Positions 1 through 9,614 of a stretch of 64,000 nt of DNA are shown here, one piece after another. The translations under genes and the position numbers were made by a program. The notes beneath the pieces are model-generated. The model was not told the origin of the DNA, searched no databases, and saw only the letters and a program-made list of their open reading frames with translations. Positions within the stretch are counted from its first letter, which is position 1. Every line of letters starts with the position of its first letter. The stretch comes from Paenibacillus sp. (GTDB lineage: Bacteria > Bacteroidota > Bacteroidia > Bacteroidales > Muribaculaceae), in assembly GCA_023663345.1 (NCBI GenBank), contig JAMPHR010000003.1, positions 134,786 through 198,785 of the forward strand, written 5' to 3'.

Positions 1-334
1 GTCGTTTAGTGGGGAAGTTTTTTAGACCAGAGTTGTTGTGGCTCTTGGAGTGCCAACTTGCGGTAAAATAACACGATGTATTGACCAAGGAATCTACGCA
101 ATATACAATTGTTATATGATAGGACCAGAGGAGTTTAAGCGGGTATATTGGTGGAGTATAGAAAGTTAGGAGGTGCGCGGGGATTATAGGACGTCTTCGA
201 CGCCCGATTTGGTATGCGTTTCGTTTTCCCCCACGCCTCGGGATCGCGCAAATCTGCCCTGGCGGGCGATTTGCACGTTCCCTCGTGGTGGGGCTTCAAT
301 TACATCGCCGCTTCGCGGCTTTACTGGTGATTAA

Positions 335-370
335 CCTGCGGAATGTTTGTGGCCTGCGGAATGTTTGTGG
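335..370. repeat. 18-base perfect tandem duplication
   Basis: The unit CCTGCGGAATGTTTGTGG occurs at 335-352 and again directly at 353-370 without a mismatch. It lies in non-coding sequence. It may be a slippage product; no function is apparent. Confidence 0.8.
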
Positions 371-429
371 CACGAAAATAATGGATCATTGTATTTTTGC
401 TCTTTGGATCTATGGTCTACCACATACCG

Positions 430-524
430 AAAACTTTATATCCGATTCACTTTGTTGCAACCCGAAAATCTTCAGACCCGATAAAACTTTATATCCGATC
501 CACCTTGTTGCCAACCGGAAAAAT
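430..524. repeat. Imperfect 40-base direct repeat
   Basis: Two copies, at about 430-470 and 483-524, share the start AAAACTTTATATCCGAT, then a TTGTTG core, then a CCGAAAAATC-like end, with a few substitutions and small indels. The gap is about 12 bases. Both lie just before the terminator hairpin and are non-coding. Confidence 0.7.
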
Positions 525-535
525 CCGCTGAGCCA

Positions 536-591
536 AAAAACCAATCAACCGGTGCTGTCCACGATGGAACAGCACCGGTTGATTGGTTTTT
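536..591 (-). terminator. Strong hairpin ending the oxidoreductase operon
   Basis: Arms 536-557 and 570-591 are perfectly complementary over 22 bases with a 12-base loop. The outer ends are A and T runs, so it can work as an intrinsic terminator in either direction. It lies about 20 bases past the stop of the last minus-strand oxidoreductase gene. Confidence 0.9.
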
Positions 592-611
592 ATCGATAAG
601 AAAAGTGTTTC

Positions 612-1151
612 TCAGATCTTGGGGAGTTCGAGCCCGCGCATGATAGCCTGCTTGTTGACAGGCAGGAGGTGGTGATGACGCTCGGGGAGGGTCTTCTTGA
701 GTCCTCGCATCACTGCATCCACGCTTACGAGCGGACGGATCTTGAGGAGCGCACCAAGGAGCACCATGTTGTAGCTCTTGGCCGACTGGAGCTCGAAAGT
801 GGCCTCCATGGCATCCACGGGCACTACGTTGATATCGGTGCGGGTAGTGACATGATGTATGCTGTAGGGGTCGTATATGAGCGTTCCGCCGGGTTTCACC
901 TTGCTCTCGAACTTATCCATGCTCTGCTGGTTGAGTATCACGGCAGTGTCATAGCTGTTGAGGACGGGGCTGGAGATGGGGGAGTCGGACAGGATCACAG
1001 TCACGTTGGCTGTGCCTCCACGCTGTTCGGGGCCGTAGGCAGGCATCCATGTTACCTCCAGATTGTCCATCAGGCCGGCATAAGCCAGGATCTTGCCCAT
1101 AGAGAGCACGCCTTGACCGCCGAATCCTGCTATAATGATCTCTTCTTTCAT
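612..1151 (-). CDS. 2-oxoacid:ferredoxin oxidoreductase, gamma subunit
   Basis: This 179-residue protein belongs to the pyruvate/ketoisovalerate oxidoreductase gamma family. The glycine-rich start IIAGFGGQGVLSMGKILAYA and the following MPAYGPEQRGGTANV segment are hallmarks of these subunits, which help form the CoA-binding part of the complex. It is the last gene of a four-gene minus-strand operon. Its ATG overlaps the stop of the TPP-binding subunit by 4 bases, a sign of translational coupling. The family is clear; the substrate (2-oxoglutarate, branched-chain or another 2-oxoacid) cannot be read from the sequence. Confidence 0.9.
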   Translation of the reverse strand: MKEEIIIAGFGGQGVLSMGKILAYAGLMDNLEVTWMPAYGPEQRGGTANVTVILSDSPISSPVLNSYDTAVILNQQSMDKFESKVKPGGTLIYDPYSIHHVTTRTDINVVPVDAMEATFELQSAKSYNMVLLGALLKIRPLVSVDAVMRGLKKTLPERHHHLLPVNKQAIMRGLELPKI

Positions 1152-1918
1152 AGCTTGTTGATGTTTTTAAGATCCCCGAGAGGATAGTGGTCAAACATGT
1201 TGTCAACCATCCACTGGTTGGCTTGCTCGGGAGTCATTTTCCATCCCGACACGCATGTCGACACGATTTCCACTACCGATGTGCCCATTCCTTTCATGGA
1301 GTTCTCGAAAGCCTCGCGAATGGCTTTCTTGGCTTTCTTCACGGCAGGAGCGGTGTGTACGCTCTGGCGTGTCACATAGCATGTGCCCGGAAGGCGGGCG
1401 AGCAGGTCGGTGATATTGAGCGGATAGCCATTGAGCTCCACGCTACGGCCATAGGGGGTGGTAGATGTCACCATGCCCTCGAGGGTGGTGGGAGCCATCT
1501 GTCCGCCGGTCATGCCGTATATGCCGTTGTTGATGAATATGATTGCTATATTCTCTCCACGGTTGGCGGCATGTATGGTCTCGGCTGTGCCTATGGCGGC
1601 AAGGTCGCCGTCGCCCTGGTATGTGAACACCAGGCGAGAGGGGTTGAGCCTCTTCACTGCAGTGGCTATGGCAGGGGCACGGCCATGGGCGGCCTCGATC
1701 CAGTCGACGTCGATATAATTGTAGGCCATCACGGCGCATCCTACTGGCGCAATGGCAATGGTGATATGCTCGGCACCCATTTCCTCGACCACTTCAGCGA
1801 TGATTTTGTGTACCACGCCATGGGAGCATCCCGGGCAGTAGTGCATGGTGTTGTCGTTGAGCAGGCGTGGCTTTGCGGCCACTATATTGCACGGTTTCTT
1901 GATTTCTTCAGGTGTCAT
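1148..1918 (-). CDS. 2-oxoacid:ferredoxin oxidoreductase, TPP-binding beta subunit
   Basis: This 256-residue protein carries CPGC near residue 28, the thiamine pyrophosphate motif GDGDLAAIG around residue 102, and a downstream NNGIYGMTGGQ segment that completes the diphosphate and Mg site. It provides the catalytic TPP centre that decarboxylates the 2-oxoacid and passes electrons to iron-sulfur clusters. It overlaps the alpha subunit gene by 4 bases upstream and the gamma subunit gene by 4 bases downstream, so the three are very probably translated together. Length and motifs are typical of the KorB/VorA type that lacks fused ferredoxin domains. Confidence 0.93.
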   Translation of the reverse strand: MTPEEIKKPCNIVAAKPRLLNDNTMHYCPGCSHGVVHKIIAEVVEEMGAEHITIAIAPVGCAVMAYNYIDVDWIEAAHGRAPAIATAVKRLNPSRLVFTYQGDGDLAAIGTAETIHAANRGENIAIIFINNGIYGMTGGQMAPTTLEGMVTSTTPYGRSVELNGYPLNITDLLARLPGTCYVTRQSVHTAPAVKKAKKAIREAFENSMKGMGTSVVEIVSTCVSGWKMTPEQANQWMVDNMFDHYPLGDLKNINKL

Positions 1919-2997
1919 AGCTGGAATTTTTCTTTAAGTGCGACGAGTACCTCGTCGGGGTCCATGACTATACCTCCCATGCGTCCGAAATGATGCACCG
2001 GGCGGGGTTCGTCCAGGCTAAGACGCACATCCTCGATCATCTGTCCGGCATTCAGCTCCACCACGAGTATTCCTTTCATGCGTTTGCTGATGCGGCGTAT
2101 CGCTTCCGAGGGGTAGGGCCACAGCGTGATGGGACGCAGGAGGCCTACTTTGATGCCGGCTTCGCGGGCCTCCTCAACGGCTTTCTGGCATATACGTGCC
2201 ACGCAACCGAAGGCCACGATGAGGTATTCGGCATCGTCGGTGTCGTATTCCTCCCAGCGGGCCTCATGCTCCTCGATGGAGCGGTATTTCTCCTGCAGAT
2301 GGATGTTGTGCTTCTCCATGCCGTGGGGATCGAGCTCGAGGGTGGTCATAATGTTGGGCTTGCGTGAGGCGGGCTTGCCGGTTACGGCCCAGGGACACTC
2401 GGCGGCGATCTCCTCGTCGGTGCGGCGCTGGCGCGGAGCAGGCAGTTTCACGCGCTCCATCATCTGGCCTACCACTCCGTCGGCGAGCATCATCACCGGA
2501 TTGCGGTACTTGAAAGCCAGGTCGAGGCCGAGTCCTACGAAATCGGCCATTTCCTGTACCGATGCGGGGGCGAGCACTATCAGGCGATAGTCGCCGTGGC
2601 CTCCGCCCTTAGTGGCCTGGAAATAATCACTCTGCGATGGCTGGATGGTGCCCAGTCCGGGACCTCCTCTCATGCAGTTCACTATAAGAGCAGGAAGTTC
2701 GCCGGCGGCGATATATGATATGCCTTCCTGCTTGAGGCTTATGCCCGGACTCGACGATGATGTCATGCAAGCCTTGCCGGTGGCGGCTCCGCCATATACC
2801 ATGTTAATGGCGGCTATCTCGCTCTCGGCCTGGAGCACCACCATTCCGGTGGTCTTCCACGGCATCAGCTCCTCGAGGGTTTCGAGTATTTCGCTCTGAG
2901 GTGTGATGGGATAGCCGAAATAGCCGTCCACGCCATAACGCACGGCGGCATGGGCTATCGCCTCATTACCTTTCATCAATGTTACTTCTTCATCCAT
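1915..2997 (-). CDS. vorB: 2-oxoacid:ferredoxin oxidoreductase, alpha subunit (VorB-like)
   Basis: This 360-residue alpha subunit matches the family that standard annotation calls 3-methyl-2-oxobutanoate dehydrogenase subunit VorB. It has the pyrimidine-binding start (MKGNEAIAHAAVRYG, then GYPITPQSEI), the conserved AESEIAAINMVYGGAATG segment and the SSSPGISLKQEG loop. The initiator could be residue 1 or M8, since many homologues begin at MKGNEA. The gene lies 35 bases after the small ferredoxin subunit and overlaps the beta subunit gene by 4 bases. The real substrate may be 2-oxoglutarate or a branched-chain 2-oxoacid. Confidence 0.9.
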   Translation of the reverse strand: MDEEVTLMKGNEAIAHAAVRYGVDGYFGYPITPQSEILETLEELMPWKTTGMVVLQAESEIAAINMVYGGAATGKACMTSSSSPGISLKQEGISYIAAGELPALIVNCMRGGPGLGTIQPSQSDYFQATKGGGHGDYRLIVLAPASVQEMADFVGLGLDLAFKYRNPVMMLADGVVGQMMERVKLPAPRQRRTDEEIAAECPWAVTGKPASRKPNIMTTLELDPHGMEKHNIHLQEKYRSIEEHEARWEEYDTDDAEYLIVAFGCVARICQKAVEEAREAGIKVGLLRPITLWPYPSEAIRRISKRMKGILVVELNAGQMIEDVRLSLDEPRPVHHFGRMGGIVMDPDEVLVALKEKFQL

Positions 2998-3032
2998 ATC
3001 TTGATAGTATGGTTAGGTGGGGATTGTGGAAG

Positions 3033-3266
3033 TCAAGATTTCTCTACCACGCGGTACACTGTGATGCATCCGTCGGGGCAGACTGTGGCACACGCGGCGC
3101 AGCCTATGCAGGCTTCCGGTGTGGTGTCGACGGCATAGTGGTATCCTCGGTCGTTCACATCCTTGGCCTGCAGCGCGAGCACGTTGCAGGGACACGCTAC
3201 CACGCACAGGTCACAGCCCTTGCATCTTTCGCGGTCAATGTCCACAGCACCTGTAATTCTTGCCAT
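3033..3266 (-). CDS. 2-oxoacid oxidoreductase ferredoxin (delta) subunit, 2x[4Fe-4S]
   Basis: This 77-residue ferredoxin-like subunit has two clusters of four cysteines: CKGCDLCVVACP and CIGCAACATVCP. They bind two [4Fe-4S] centres that carry electrons from the TPP site to soluble ferredoxin. I place the start at the ATG at 3266 (MARITGAVDIDRERCKGC); the open frame extends further upstream, but the extra residues are basic and unlike the family. It is the first gene of the operon, 35 bases before the alpha subunit gene. Confidence 0.92.
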   Translation of the reverse strand: MARITGAVDIDRERCKGCDLCVVACPCNVLALQAKDVNDRGYHYAVDTTPEACIGCAACATVCPDGCITVYRVVEKS

Positions 3267-3337
3267 AATTATTGTGTTTCTACGGTTGCGACGGGGCCTG
3301 ACCGACCCCTTGCAATCTATATTTATGTTATACAACA

Positions 3338-3345
3338 CAAATATA
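3338..3345 (-). promoter_or_regulatory. -7 box for the oxidoreductase operon
   Basis: Read on the minus strand this is TATATTTG, a full match to the Bacteroidota -7 consensus TAnnTTTG. It lies about 72 bases before the ferredoxin subunit start. No convincing -33 TTG is seen at the usual spacing, so confidence is moderate. Confidence 0.55.
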
Positions 3346-3464
3346 TTAAAAAATGTCCTTATGTCGGTAAAAATAATACATATTTAACCTATTGCACACA
3401 ATTTCAGAACGTGCGCAACAGGCTAAAGACATCAGTGAGTCAGATGTTTAACGTCTGTCTCCGG

Positions 3465-4172
3465 TCAAAGTGTCTTGGAAAATGTGAAAATCTGTTTATC
3501 GAGGTTGCTGTTGGCTACATGGAGCCTGATTCCCTCGACTTCGGGATTGTCCCACAGCTCGGACAGGTCGAACGATGCGTAGTAGGCTCTGTCGTGATAG
3601 TCGATATCCTTGGAGATCACGTGTACGAGGTAGACATCGGGCCATGACGTGTCGGCAGTGCCTGGTGCTACGGCCAGACAGAATATGCGCGGATCGGTTG
3701 AGTAAGTGAGCCTTACGTGCATGTTGAGGTAGTGGCCCGAGCGCCACGCGCTGTACACGTACACCTTATCCTTGTCCCAGCGGTCGTATTCCTCCTTCCA
3801 CGTCGTAACCACAGGCGACTGTGTGACCGAATACCCGCCCAGCAGTTTGATTGGGCCTGACGTGTAGGCCTTGTTGCTTTCAGGGATATAGCGGATGAGC
3901 AACCTTGTGCCAGCCTCGATCCCCTCGGCATTGAGCGGTGACGGGGATGTGAGCACTATTTCGGGTGAATCGTCCACACGGTTGAACGTGAATGTGGCAT
4001 GTCCCCCTTCGTTGCCGGCGAATGTCACGATGTCGGTACAGGTCATATCGACCGGACCGTCGGTGCCTTCCTCGCGGCATGATGCCAATGAGAATGTCGA
4101 GGCAATGAATACTATTGCCAATGACAGGCGCGAAAAGGTGGAGAGAAGCCGGGCTGTGCGGAGGGTTGTCAT
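3465..4172 (-). CDS. Hypothetical lipoprotein
   Basis: This 235-residue protein starts with a hydrophobic signal segment (about residues 14-31) and a lipobox with cysteine at position 32 (SLASC), so it is probably a lipid-anchored envelope protein. The mature part is rich in Thr, Asp and aromatic residues and looks like a beta-sandwich. It contains KVYVYSAWRSGHYLNMHVRL, but I do not recognise a family. It follows the LolD-like ATPase gene on the same strand with a 40-base gap and may share its transcript with that gene and pfkA. Function unknown. Confidence 0.75.
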   Translation of the reverse strand: MTTLRTARLLSTFSRLSLAIVFIASTFSLASCREEGTDGPVDMTCTDIVTFAGNEGGHATFTFNRVDDSPEIVLTSPSPLNAEGIEAGTRLLIRYIPESNKAYTSGPIKLLGGYSVTQSPVVTTWKEEYDRWDKDKVYVYSAWRSGHYLNMHVRLTYSTDPRIFCLAVAPGTADTSWPDVYLVHVISKDIDYHDRAYYASFDLSELWDNPEVEGIRLHVANSNLDKQIFTFSKTL

Positions 4173-4212
4173 GGTGCCAGGGTAGGGTGGAGGTGAGTTA
4201 TGATGGGATTGT

Positions 4213-4875
4213 TTATCGGGATTCGCCCGAGATGCGTCCGTCGGACATGTGGATCACACGGTCGGAATGGAGCGAGAGCGATTCGTCGTGGGTGACGATT
4301 ATGAATGTCTTGCCGGTGCGTTCGCGCAGGTCGAAGAACAGGCGGTAGAGTTCCTCACGGTTGTGGGAATCGAGGCTTCCCGACGGCTCGTCGGCCAATA
4401 TCACGCCGGGATCGTTGATGAGGGCGCGGGCCACGGCGGCACGTTGCCTCTCGCCGCCCGACAGCTGGTTGGGTCGATGGTCGAGGCGCGCGCCCAGTCC
4501 GAGCGACTTCAGCAGTTCGCCGGCCCGGGCTATAGCCTCCTTCCTGCCCATGCCACCGATCATGGCTGGCATGGCCACATTCTCAGCCATTGTGAATTCG
4601 GGCAGAAGCTGGTGGAACTGGAACACGAACCCGATGTTCCTGTTCCTGAACGCGGCCAGCTTACCCTCCTTCATCTTTACGATATCGGTGCCGTCGTAGA
4701 GCACGCTTCCACTGTCGGGAGCCTCGAGCGAGCCGATGATCTGCAACAGAGTGGTCTTGCCCGCACCGCTGGGGCCCACGATGGATAGAAATTCCCCGTC
4801 GGCGATGGTGAGGCTGACTCCGTCGAGCACTCTCAGCCCGTCGTAGCTCTTGACAATGTCCTTAACTTCAATCAT
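4213..4875 (-). CDS. ABC transporter ATP-binding protein (LolD/MacB type)
   Basis: This is a complete 220-residue ABC ATPase. Walker A is GPSGAGKTT (about residues 34-42), the Q-loop is in [13 protein letters not shown], the signature is [15 protein letters not shown], Walker B is [12 protein letters not shown], and the H-loop is VTHDESL. The Q-loop stretch and length fit the LolD/MacB/FtsE branch, which drives MacB-fold permeases that release lipoproteins or export substrates. No permease gene is adjacent, so it must pair with one encoded elsewhere. Its start is 16 bases downstream of the pfkA stop. Confidence 0.9.
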   Translation of the reverse strand: MIEVKDIVKSYDGLRVLDGVSLTIADGEFLSIVGPSGAGKTTLLQIIGSLEAPDSGSVLYDGTDIVKMKEGKLAAFRNRNIGFVFQFHQLLPEFTMAENVAMPAMIGGMGRKEAIARAGELLKSLGLGARLDHRPNQLSGGERQRAAVARALINDPGVILADEPSGSLDSHNREELYRLFFDLRERTGKTFIIVTHDESLSLHSDRVIHMSDGRISGESR

Positions 4876-4891
4876 GTGTGTCAGGGCCTGT

Positions 4892-5872
4892 TTAGATGGA
4901 CAGGCGACGCAGTGTCTCCACGAGTTCTTTCTTCACGGGCTTGTCATTCTTGATGGCCTTGGTGAAGGGTACGTAGGTGATCTCGTCGTTGCGTATGCCT
5001 ATCATCACATTGCGCTGGTCCTCGAGGAGCGCGTCGATGGCAGCTGCACCCATTCTCGAGGCGAGGATGCGGTCGAAGGCCGTGGGGGATCCGCCTCGCT
5101 GGAGGTGACCGAGTATGGATACGCGCACGTCATATCCGGGATACTCGTTCTTCACGCGCTCGGCCAGCCCCATGGCTCCGCCGGTGACGGGGCTTTCGGC
5201 AACAAGCACGATGGATGAGTTCTTGCTCTTGCGGAATCCATGGTCGATGAGCTCGGCAAGCTGGTCGACCTCGGTCGAAATCTCGGGGATGATGGCTGCC
5301 TCGGCTCCCGAAGCGATAGCGCCGTTGAGGGCGAGGAAGCCGGCATCGCGGCCCATTACCTCGATGAAGAACAGGCGCTCGTGGCTCGTGGCGGTGTCGC
5401 GGATCTTGTCGACGCACTCCATGATGGTGTTGAGGGCGGTGTCGTATCCGATGGTCGAGTCGGTGCCGTAGAGGTCGTTGTCGATGGTGCCGGGGAGGCC
5501 TATGATGGGGATATTGAATTCGTTGGCGAAAATGCGGGCGCCGGTGAGCGAGCCGTCACCGCCTATCACCACCAGCGCGTCGATCTCCTGACGTTTCAGG
5601 TTGTCGTAGGCCAGCTGACGGCCTTCGGGGGTGGTGAACTCCTTGCAACGGGCAGTCTTGAGTATGGTGCCACCCGCCTGTATGATATTGGAGACGTTCT
5701 GAGTCTTGAATTCCACTATCTCGTCAGTGATGAGGCCACGGTAGCCACGGTATATACCCTTCACGCGGAGCCCGCCGTAGATGGCGGCGCGTGTCACCGC
5801 GCGGATGGCGGCGTTCATGCCGGGGGCGTCACCTCCCGAGGTGAGTATGCCCACACATTTGATCTGTGACAT
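4892..5872 (-). CDS. pfkA: ATP-dependent 6-phosphofructokinase
   Basis: This 326-residue enzyme phosphorylates fructose 6-phosphate to the 1,6-bisphosphate, the committed step of glycolysis. Visible family motifs are [13 protein letters not shown] near the N-terminus, GGDGSLTGA for ATP binding, the catalytic [11 protein letters not shown] and the effector/substrate segment [10 protein letters not shown] choose the ATG at 5872 ([15 protein letters not shown]) over a TTG 15 bases upstream. A TATATTTG -7 box (5910-5917, minus) lies about 38 bases before the start. The LolD-like ATPase gene follows closely on the same strand. Confidence 0.95.
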   Translation of the reverse strand: MSQIKCVGILTSGGDAPGMNAAIRAVTRAAIYGGLRVKGIYRGYRGLITDEIVEFKTQNVSNIIQAGGTILKTARCKEFTTPEGRQLAYDNLKRQEIDALVVIGGDGSLTGARIFANEFNIPIIGLPGTIDNDLYGTDSTIGYDTALNTIMECVDKIRDTATSHERLFFIEVMGRDAGFLALNGAIASGAEAAIIPEISTEVDQLAELIDHGFRKSKNSSIVLVAESPVTGGAMGLAERVKNEYPGYDVRVSILGHLQRGGSPTAFDRILASRMGAAAIDALLEDQRNVMIGIRNDEITYVPFTKAIKNDKPVKKELVETLRRLSI

Positions 5873-6000
5873 TTTTCTATCTATCAATTGTATCTATTGT
5901 TTCAAGACGCAAATATACAACATTTATTCACAAAACGTTGGTTTCGGAATGATAAAAAATGTTGCCTGAGCATATCGACGGGCATTTGGGAAATTATCCG

Positions 6001-6008
6001 TATCTTTG
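6001..6008 (+). promoter_or_regulatory. -7 box for the Fsr-like exporter gene
   Basis: TATCTTTG is an exact match to TAnnTTTG. It would give a leader of about 80 bases before the ATG at 6097. A TTTG at 5985-5988 is closer (12 bases) than the usual 20, so the -33 assignment is weak. Confidence 0.5.
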
Positions 6009-6096
6009 TGCCCCGAAACTCGCCTGGGAGCTTACACCACAGCGTGGTTTCAGTCTCTCGCTCAACGTCATAACACCATCCAATCATCAATCGTTC

Positions 6097-7299
6097 ATGA
6101 ACATAGCAAGTAAAATCCGCAATCTCTCCCGAATGTCGTCATTTCACGTGCTACTCGCATTGAGCGCGGCCCATTGCCTCAACGATCTGTTGCAATCGGT
6201 CATCACCGCCGTGTATCCCATGCTCAAGGCCGACCTGGGGCTGTCGTTCGGCCAGATAGGCCTCATAACCCTTGTGTATCAGCTTGCGGCATCGATATTC
6301 CAGCCGGTGGTGGGATATGCGTTTGACCGCCGTCCGTTTGTCTACAGTCTCCCCGCCGGCATGACATCCACGGCGCTCGGAATAGTGATGTTTGCCTACT
6401 GCGACACCATGCCGGGCATATTGCTATCGGTGTTCATGGTGGGAATCGGCTCGGCCACACTGCATCCCGAAGCATCGCGCATCACCTCGCTCGCCGGCCA
6501 GGCTCGCAGAGGGTTCGCCCAGTCGGTGTTCCAGGTCGGAGGTAATTTCGGCGGATCGATAGGTCCGTTACTTGTGGCCTTGATTGTGGCTCCCCACGGG
6601 CGTCACTATGTGGCGTGGTTTCTCATCGCCGCTGTGCTGTGTTTCGCCGCCATGAGGCCTATATGCCGGTGGTACGGTTCCTATCTGCGCGAGTTGCGCG
6701 GCGGCTCATCGGCCCGGGGTGGGCATAAGCCGCTCCCGCTCTCACGTGGGCTCACTATCTTTGCCATAGTGGTCATAGCTGTGCTCATCTTCTCCAAGTA
6801 CATATACATGGCATCGCTATCGAGTTACTATACATTTTATCTTATAGACAAGTTTGGAGTGAGCGTGTCGCAGTCGCAGATCTTCCTGTTTGTATTCGTG
6901 GTTTCGACCGCTGTGGGCACCCTGGTGGGTGGACCGGTGGGCGACCGTTACGGACGCAAGATTGTGATATGGGTTTCGATTCTCGGCACGGCACCGTTCA
7001 GTCTGCTCATGCCTCACGTGTCGTTGCCCGTGACAGTGGTGCTGAGTTTCTGTGCCGGTTTCATGCTCTCGTCGGCTTTCCCGGCCATCCTGCTCTATGC
7101 CCAGGAGCTGTTGCCCACCAAGCTCGGCATGATTTCGGGGCTGTTTTTCGGCTTCTCGTTCGGAGTGGGAGGCATCGCATCGGCTGTGCTCGGAGGCTTT
7201 GCCGACACTTATGGTATCGAGGCGGTCTACAACGCCTGTGCCTACATGCCTCTGCTGGGCATAGTGGCCGGATTGTTACCCTCTCTCAAGAAGAGCTGA
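6097..7299 (+). CDS. fsr: MFS transporter, fosmidomycin-resistance (Fsr) type
   Basis: This is a 400-residue major facilitator protein with about 12 membrane segments. The N-terminal stretch around LSAAHCLNDLLQSVITAVYP and the VYQLAASIFQPVVGYAFDRR loop are characteristic of the Fsr subgroup of drug exporters; the second half carries the MFS loop motif GPVGDRYGRK. I start it at the ATG at 6097 (MNIASKIRNLSRMSS), because the open sequence further upstream contains the likely promoter and lacks membrane character. It stands alone, divergent from pfkA. Its natural substrate is unknown. Confidence 0.88.
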   Translation: MNIASKIRNLSRMSSFHVLLALSAAHCLNDLLQSVITAVYPMLKADLGLSFGQIGLITLVYQLAASIFQPVVGYAFDRRPFVYSLPAGMTSTALGIVMFAYCDTMPGILLSVFMVGIGSATLHPEASRITSLAGQARRGFAQSVFQVGGNFGGSIGPLLVALIVAPHGRHYVAWFLIAAVLCFAAMRPICRWYGSYLRELRGGSSARGGHKPLPLSRGLTIFAIVVIAVLIFSKYIYMASLSSYYTFYLIDKFGVSVSQSQIFLFVFVVSTAVGTLVGGPVGDRYGRKIVIWVSILGTAPFSLLMPHVSLPVTVVLSFCAGFMLSSAFPAILLYAQELLPTKLGMISGLFFGFSFGVGGIASAVLGGFADTYGIEAVYNACAYMPLLGIVAGLLPSLKKS

Positions 7300-7316
7300 A
7301 AAAGTAATTCAGGATA

Positions 7317-7502
7317 TAAGTAAGTCTTAAAAATTAAACGCTATATGTAAGTCGTAAAAATTAATGCACATATAAATCTTGTTCTTTTTGGCTATTTTGG
7401 CTTTGTCACTCAGTCATATAGCTCGCTATGCTCCTTCATTCCGCAACCAAAATACCGCAAAAATAACTGCGATTTATATGTGCATTAATTTTTACGACTT
7501 AC
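7317..7502. mobile_element. MITE-like inverted-repeat element
   Basis: Arms at 7347-7378 and 7471-7502 are perfect 32-base inverted complements enclosing 92 bases. A partial direct copy of the arm start (AAGTCTTAAAAATTAA) lies outside at 7322-7337. The interior has no reading frame but contains a smaller near-palindrome around CATATAGCTCGCTATG. Long perfect terminal arms, small size and lack of coding capacity resemble a miniature non-autonomous element or interspersed palindrome family. No target-site duplication is certain. Confidence 0.65.
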
Positions 7503-7506
7503 TTAT

Positions 7507-7538
7507 TTTGAGATTACGGAATTTTTTCCTTAATTTTG
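7507..7538 (+). promoter_or_regulatory. Promoter of the mce-mmd operon
   Basis: TTTG at 7507-7510 and TAATTTTG at 7531-7538 are separated by exactly 20 bases, a full match to the Bacteroidota sigma-ABfr promoter layout. The -33 box begins 5 bases after the inverted-repeat element ends. The leader to the mce ATG is about 42 bases. Confidence 0.85.
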
Positions 7539-7587
7539 CCAAAACTAATAATTTGTCAATTATAAACCATTAAATCACATACTGACA

Positions 7588-8007
7588 ATGGATATTTCGC
7601 ATATCGAACACGTAGGCATCGCAGTCCCCAATCTTGAGGAGGCAATCGCCTTTTATGAGAACACCCTCGGAATCAAATGCTTTGCTATCGAGGAAGTAGC
7701 TGACCAGAAAGTGCGCACAGCATTCTTCAAGATCGGCCAGACCAAGATCGAGCTTCTCGAAGGCACTGCCCCCGAGAGCGCCATCAGCAAGTTCATTGCC
7801 AACAACGGTGGCCGTGGCGGCATCCAGCACATCGCTCTCGCTATCGAGGACGGCGTGGCCAACGCTCTCGCCGAGGTTGAGGAGAAGGGTTGCAAGCTCA
7901 TCGACAAGGCTCCCCGCAAGGGTGCCGAGGGTCTCAACATCGCATTCCTTCATCCCAAATCCACTTGCGGAACACTCATCGAGCTCTGCGAGGATCCCAA
8001 CAAGTAA
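7588..8007 (+). CDS. mce: Methylmalonyl-CoA epimerase
   Basis: This 139-residue vicinal-oxygen-chelate (glyoxalase-fold) protein interconverts (R)- and (S)-methylmalonyl-CoA. Metal ligands are visible in HIEHVGIAVPNLEEA near the start, GIQHIALAIED in the middle and GTLIELCE at the C-terminus. Length is usual for the family. It is the first gene of a five-gene operon and supplies the isomer used by the decarboxylase encoded directly downstream, which places it in the succinate-to-propionate pathway. Confidence 0.95.
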   Translation: MDISHIEHVGIAVPNLEEAIAFYENTLGIKCFAIEEVADQKVRTAFFKIGQTKIELLEGTAPESAISKFIANNGGRGGIQHIALAIEDGVANALAEVEEKGCKLIDKAPRKGAEGLNIAFLHPKSTCGTLIELCEDPNK

Positions 8008-8043
8008 TAATCAAGACCTAAGGATTTCCCCAATATACCAATT

Positions 8044-9597
<1,554 letters not shown>

Positions 9598-9614
9598 TCA
9601 TCCGCGTCCAATTT

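Larger units (their letters stand above)
1..611. other. Gene-free stretch left of the oxidoreductase operon
   Basis: No reading frame here has a recognisable product. The longest open frame (285-599, plus) runs through two repeat sets and a terminator arm, so it is probably chance. The stretch holds a hairpin at 248-274 (7-base arms GCAAATC and GATTTGC plus an inner GCCC/GGGC stem), an 18-base tandem duplication, an imperfect 40-base direct repeat and a long terminator hairpin. Confidence 0.6.

Noticed and set aside
285..599. 104-residue frame at the left edge
   Set aside because: It spans the tandem duplication, the direct repeats and a terminator arm, has no recognisable domain, and its composition reflects repeats rather than codon choice.
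1187..1993. Long open frames on the strand opposite to core genes (also 8614-9579, 11030-12250, 41686-42912, 52359-53447)
   Set aside because: They mirror well-supported genes on the other strand and are His, Val and Gly rich, as expected for antisense shadows in codon-biased genes.
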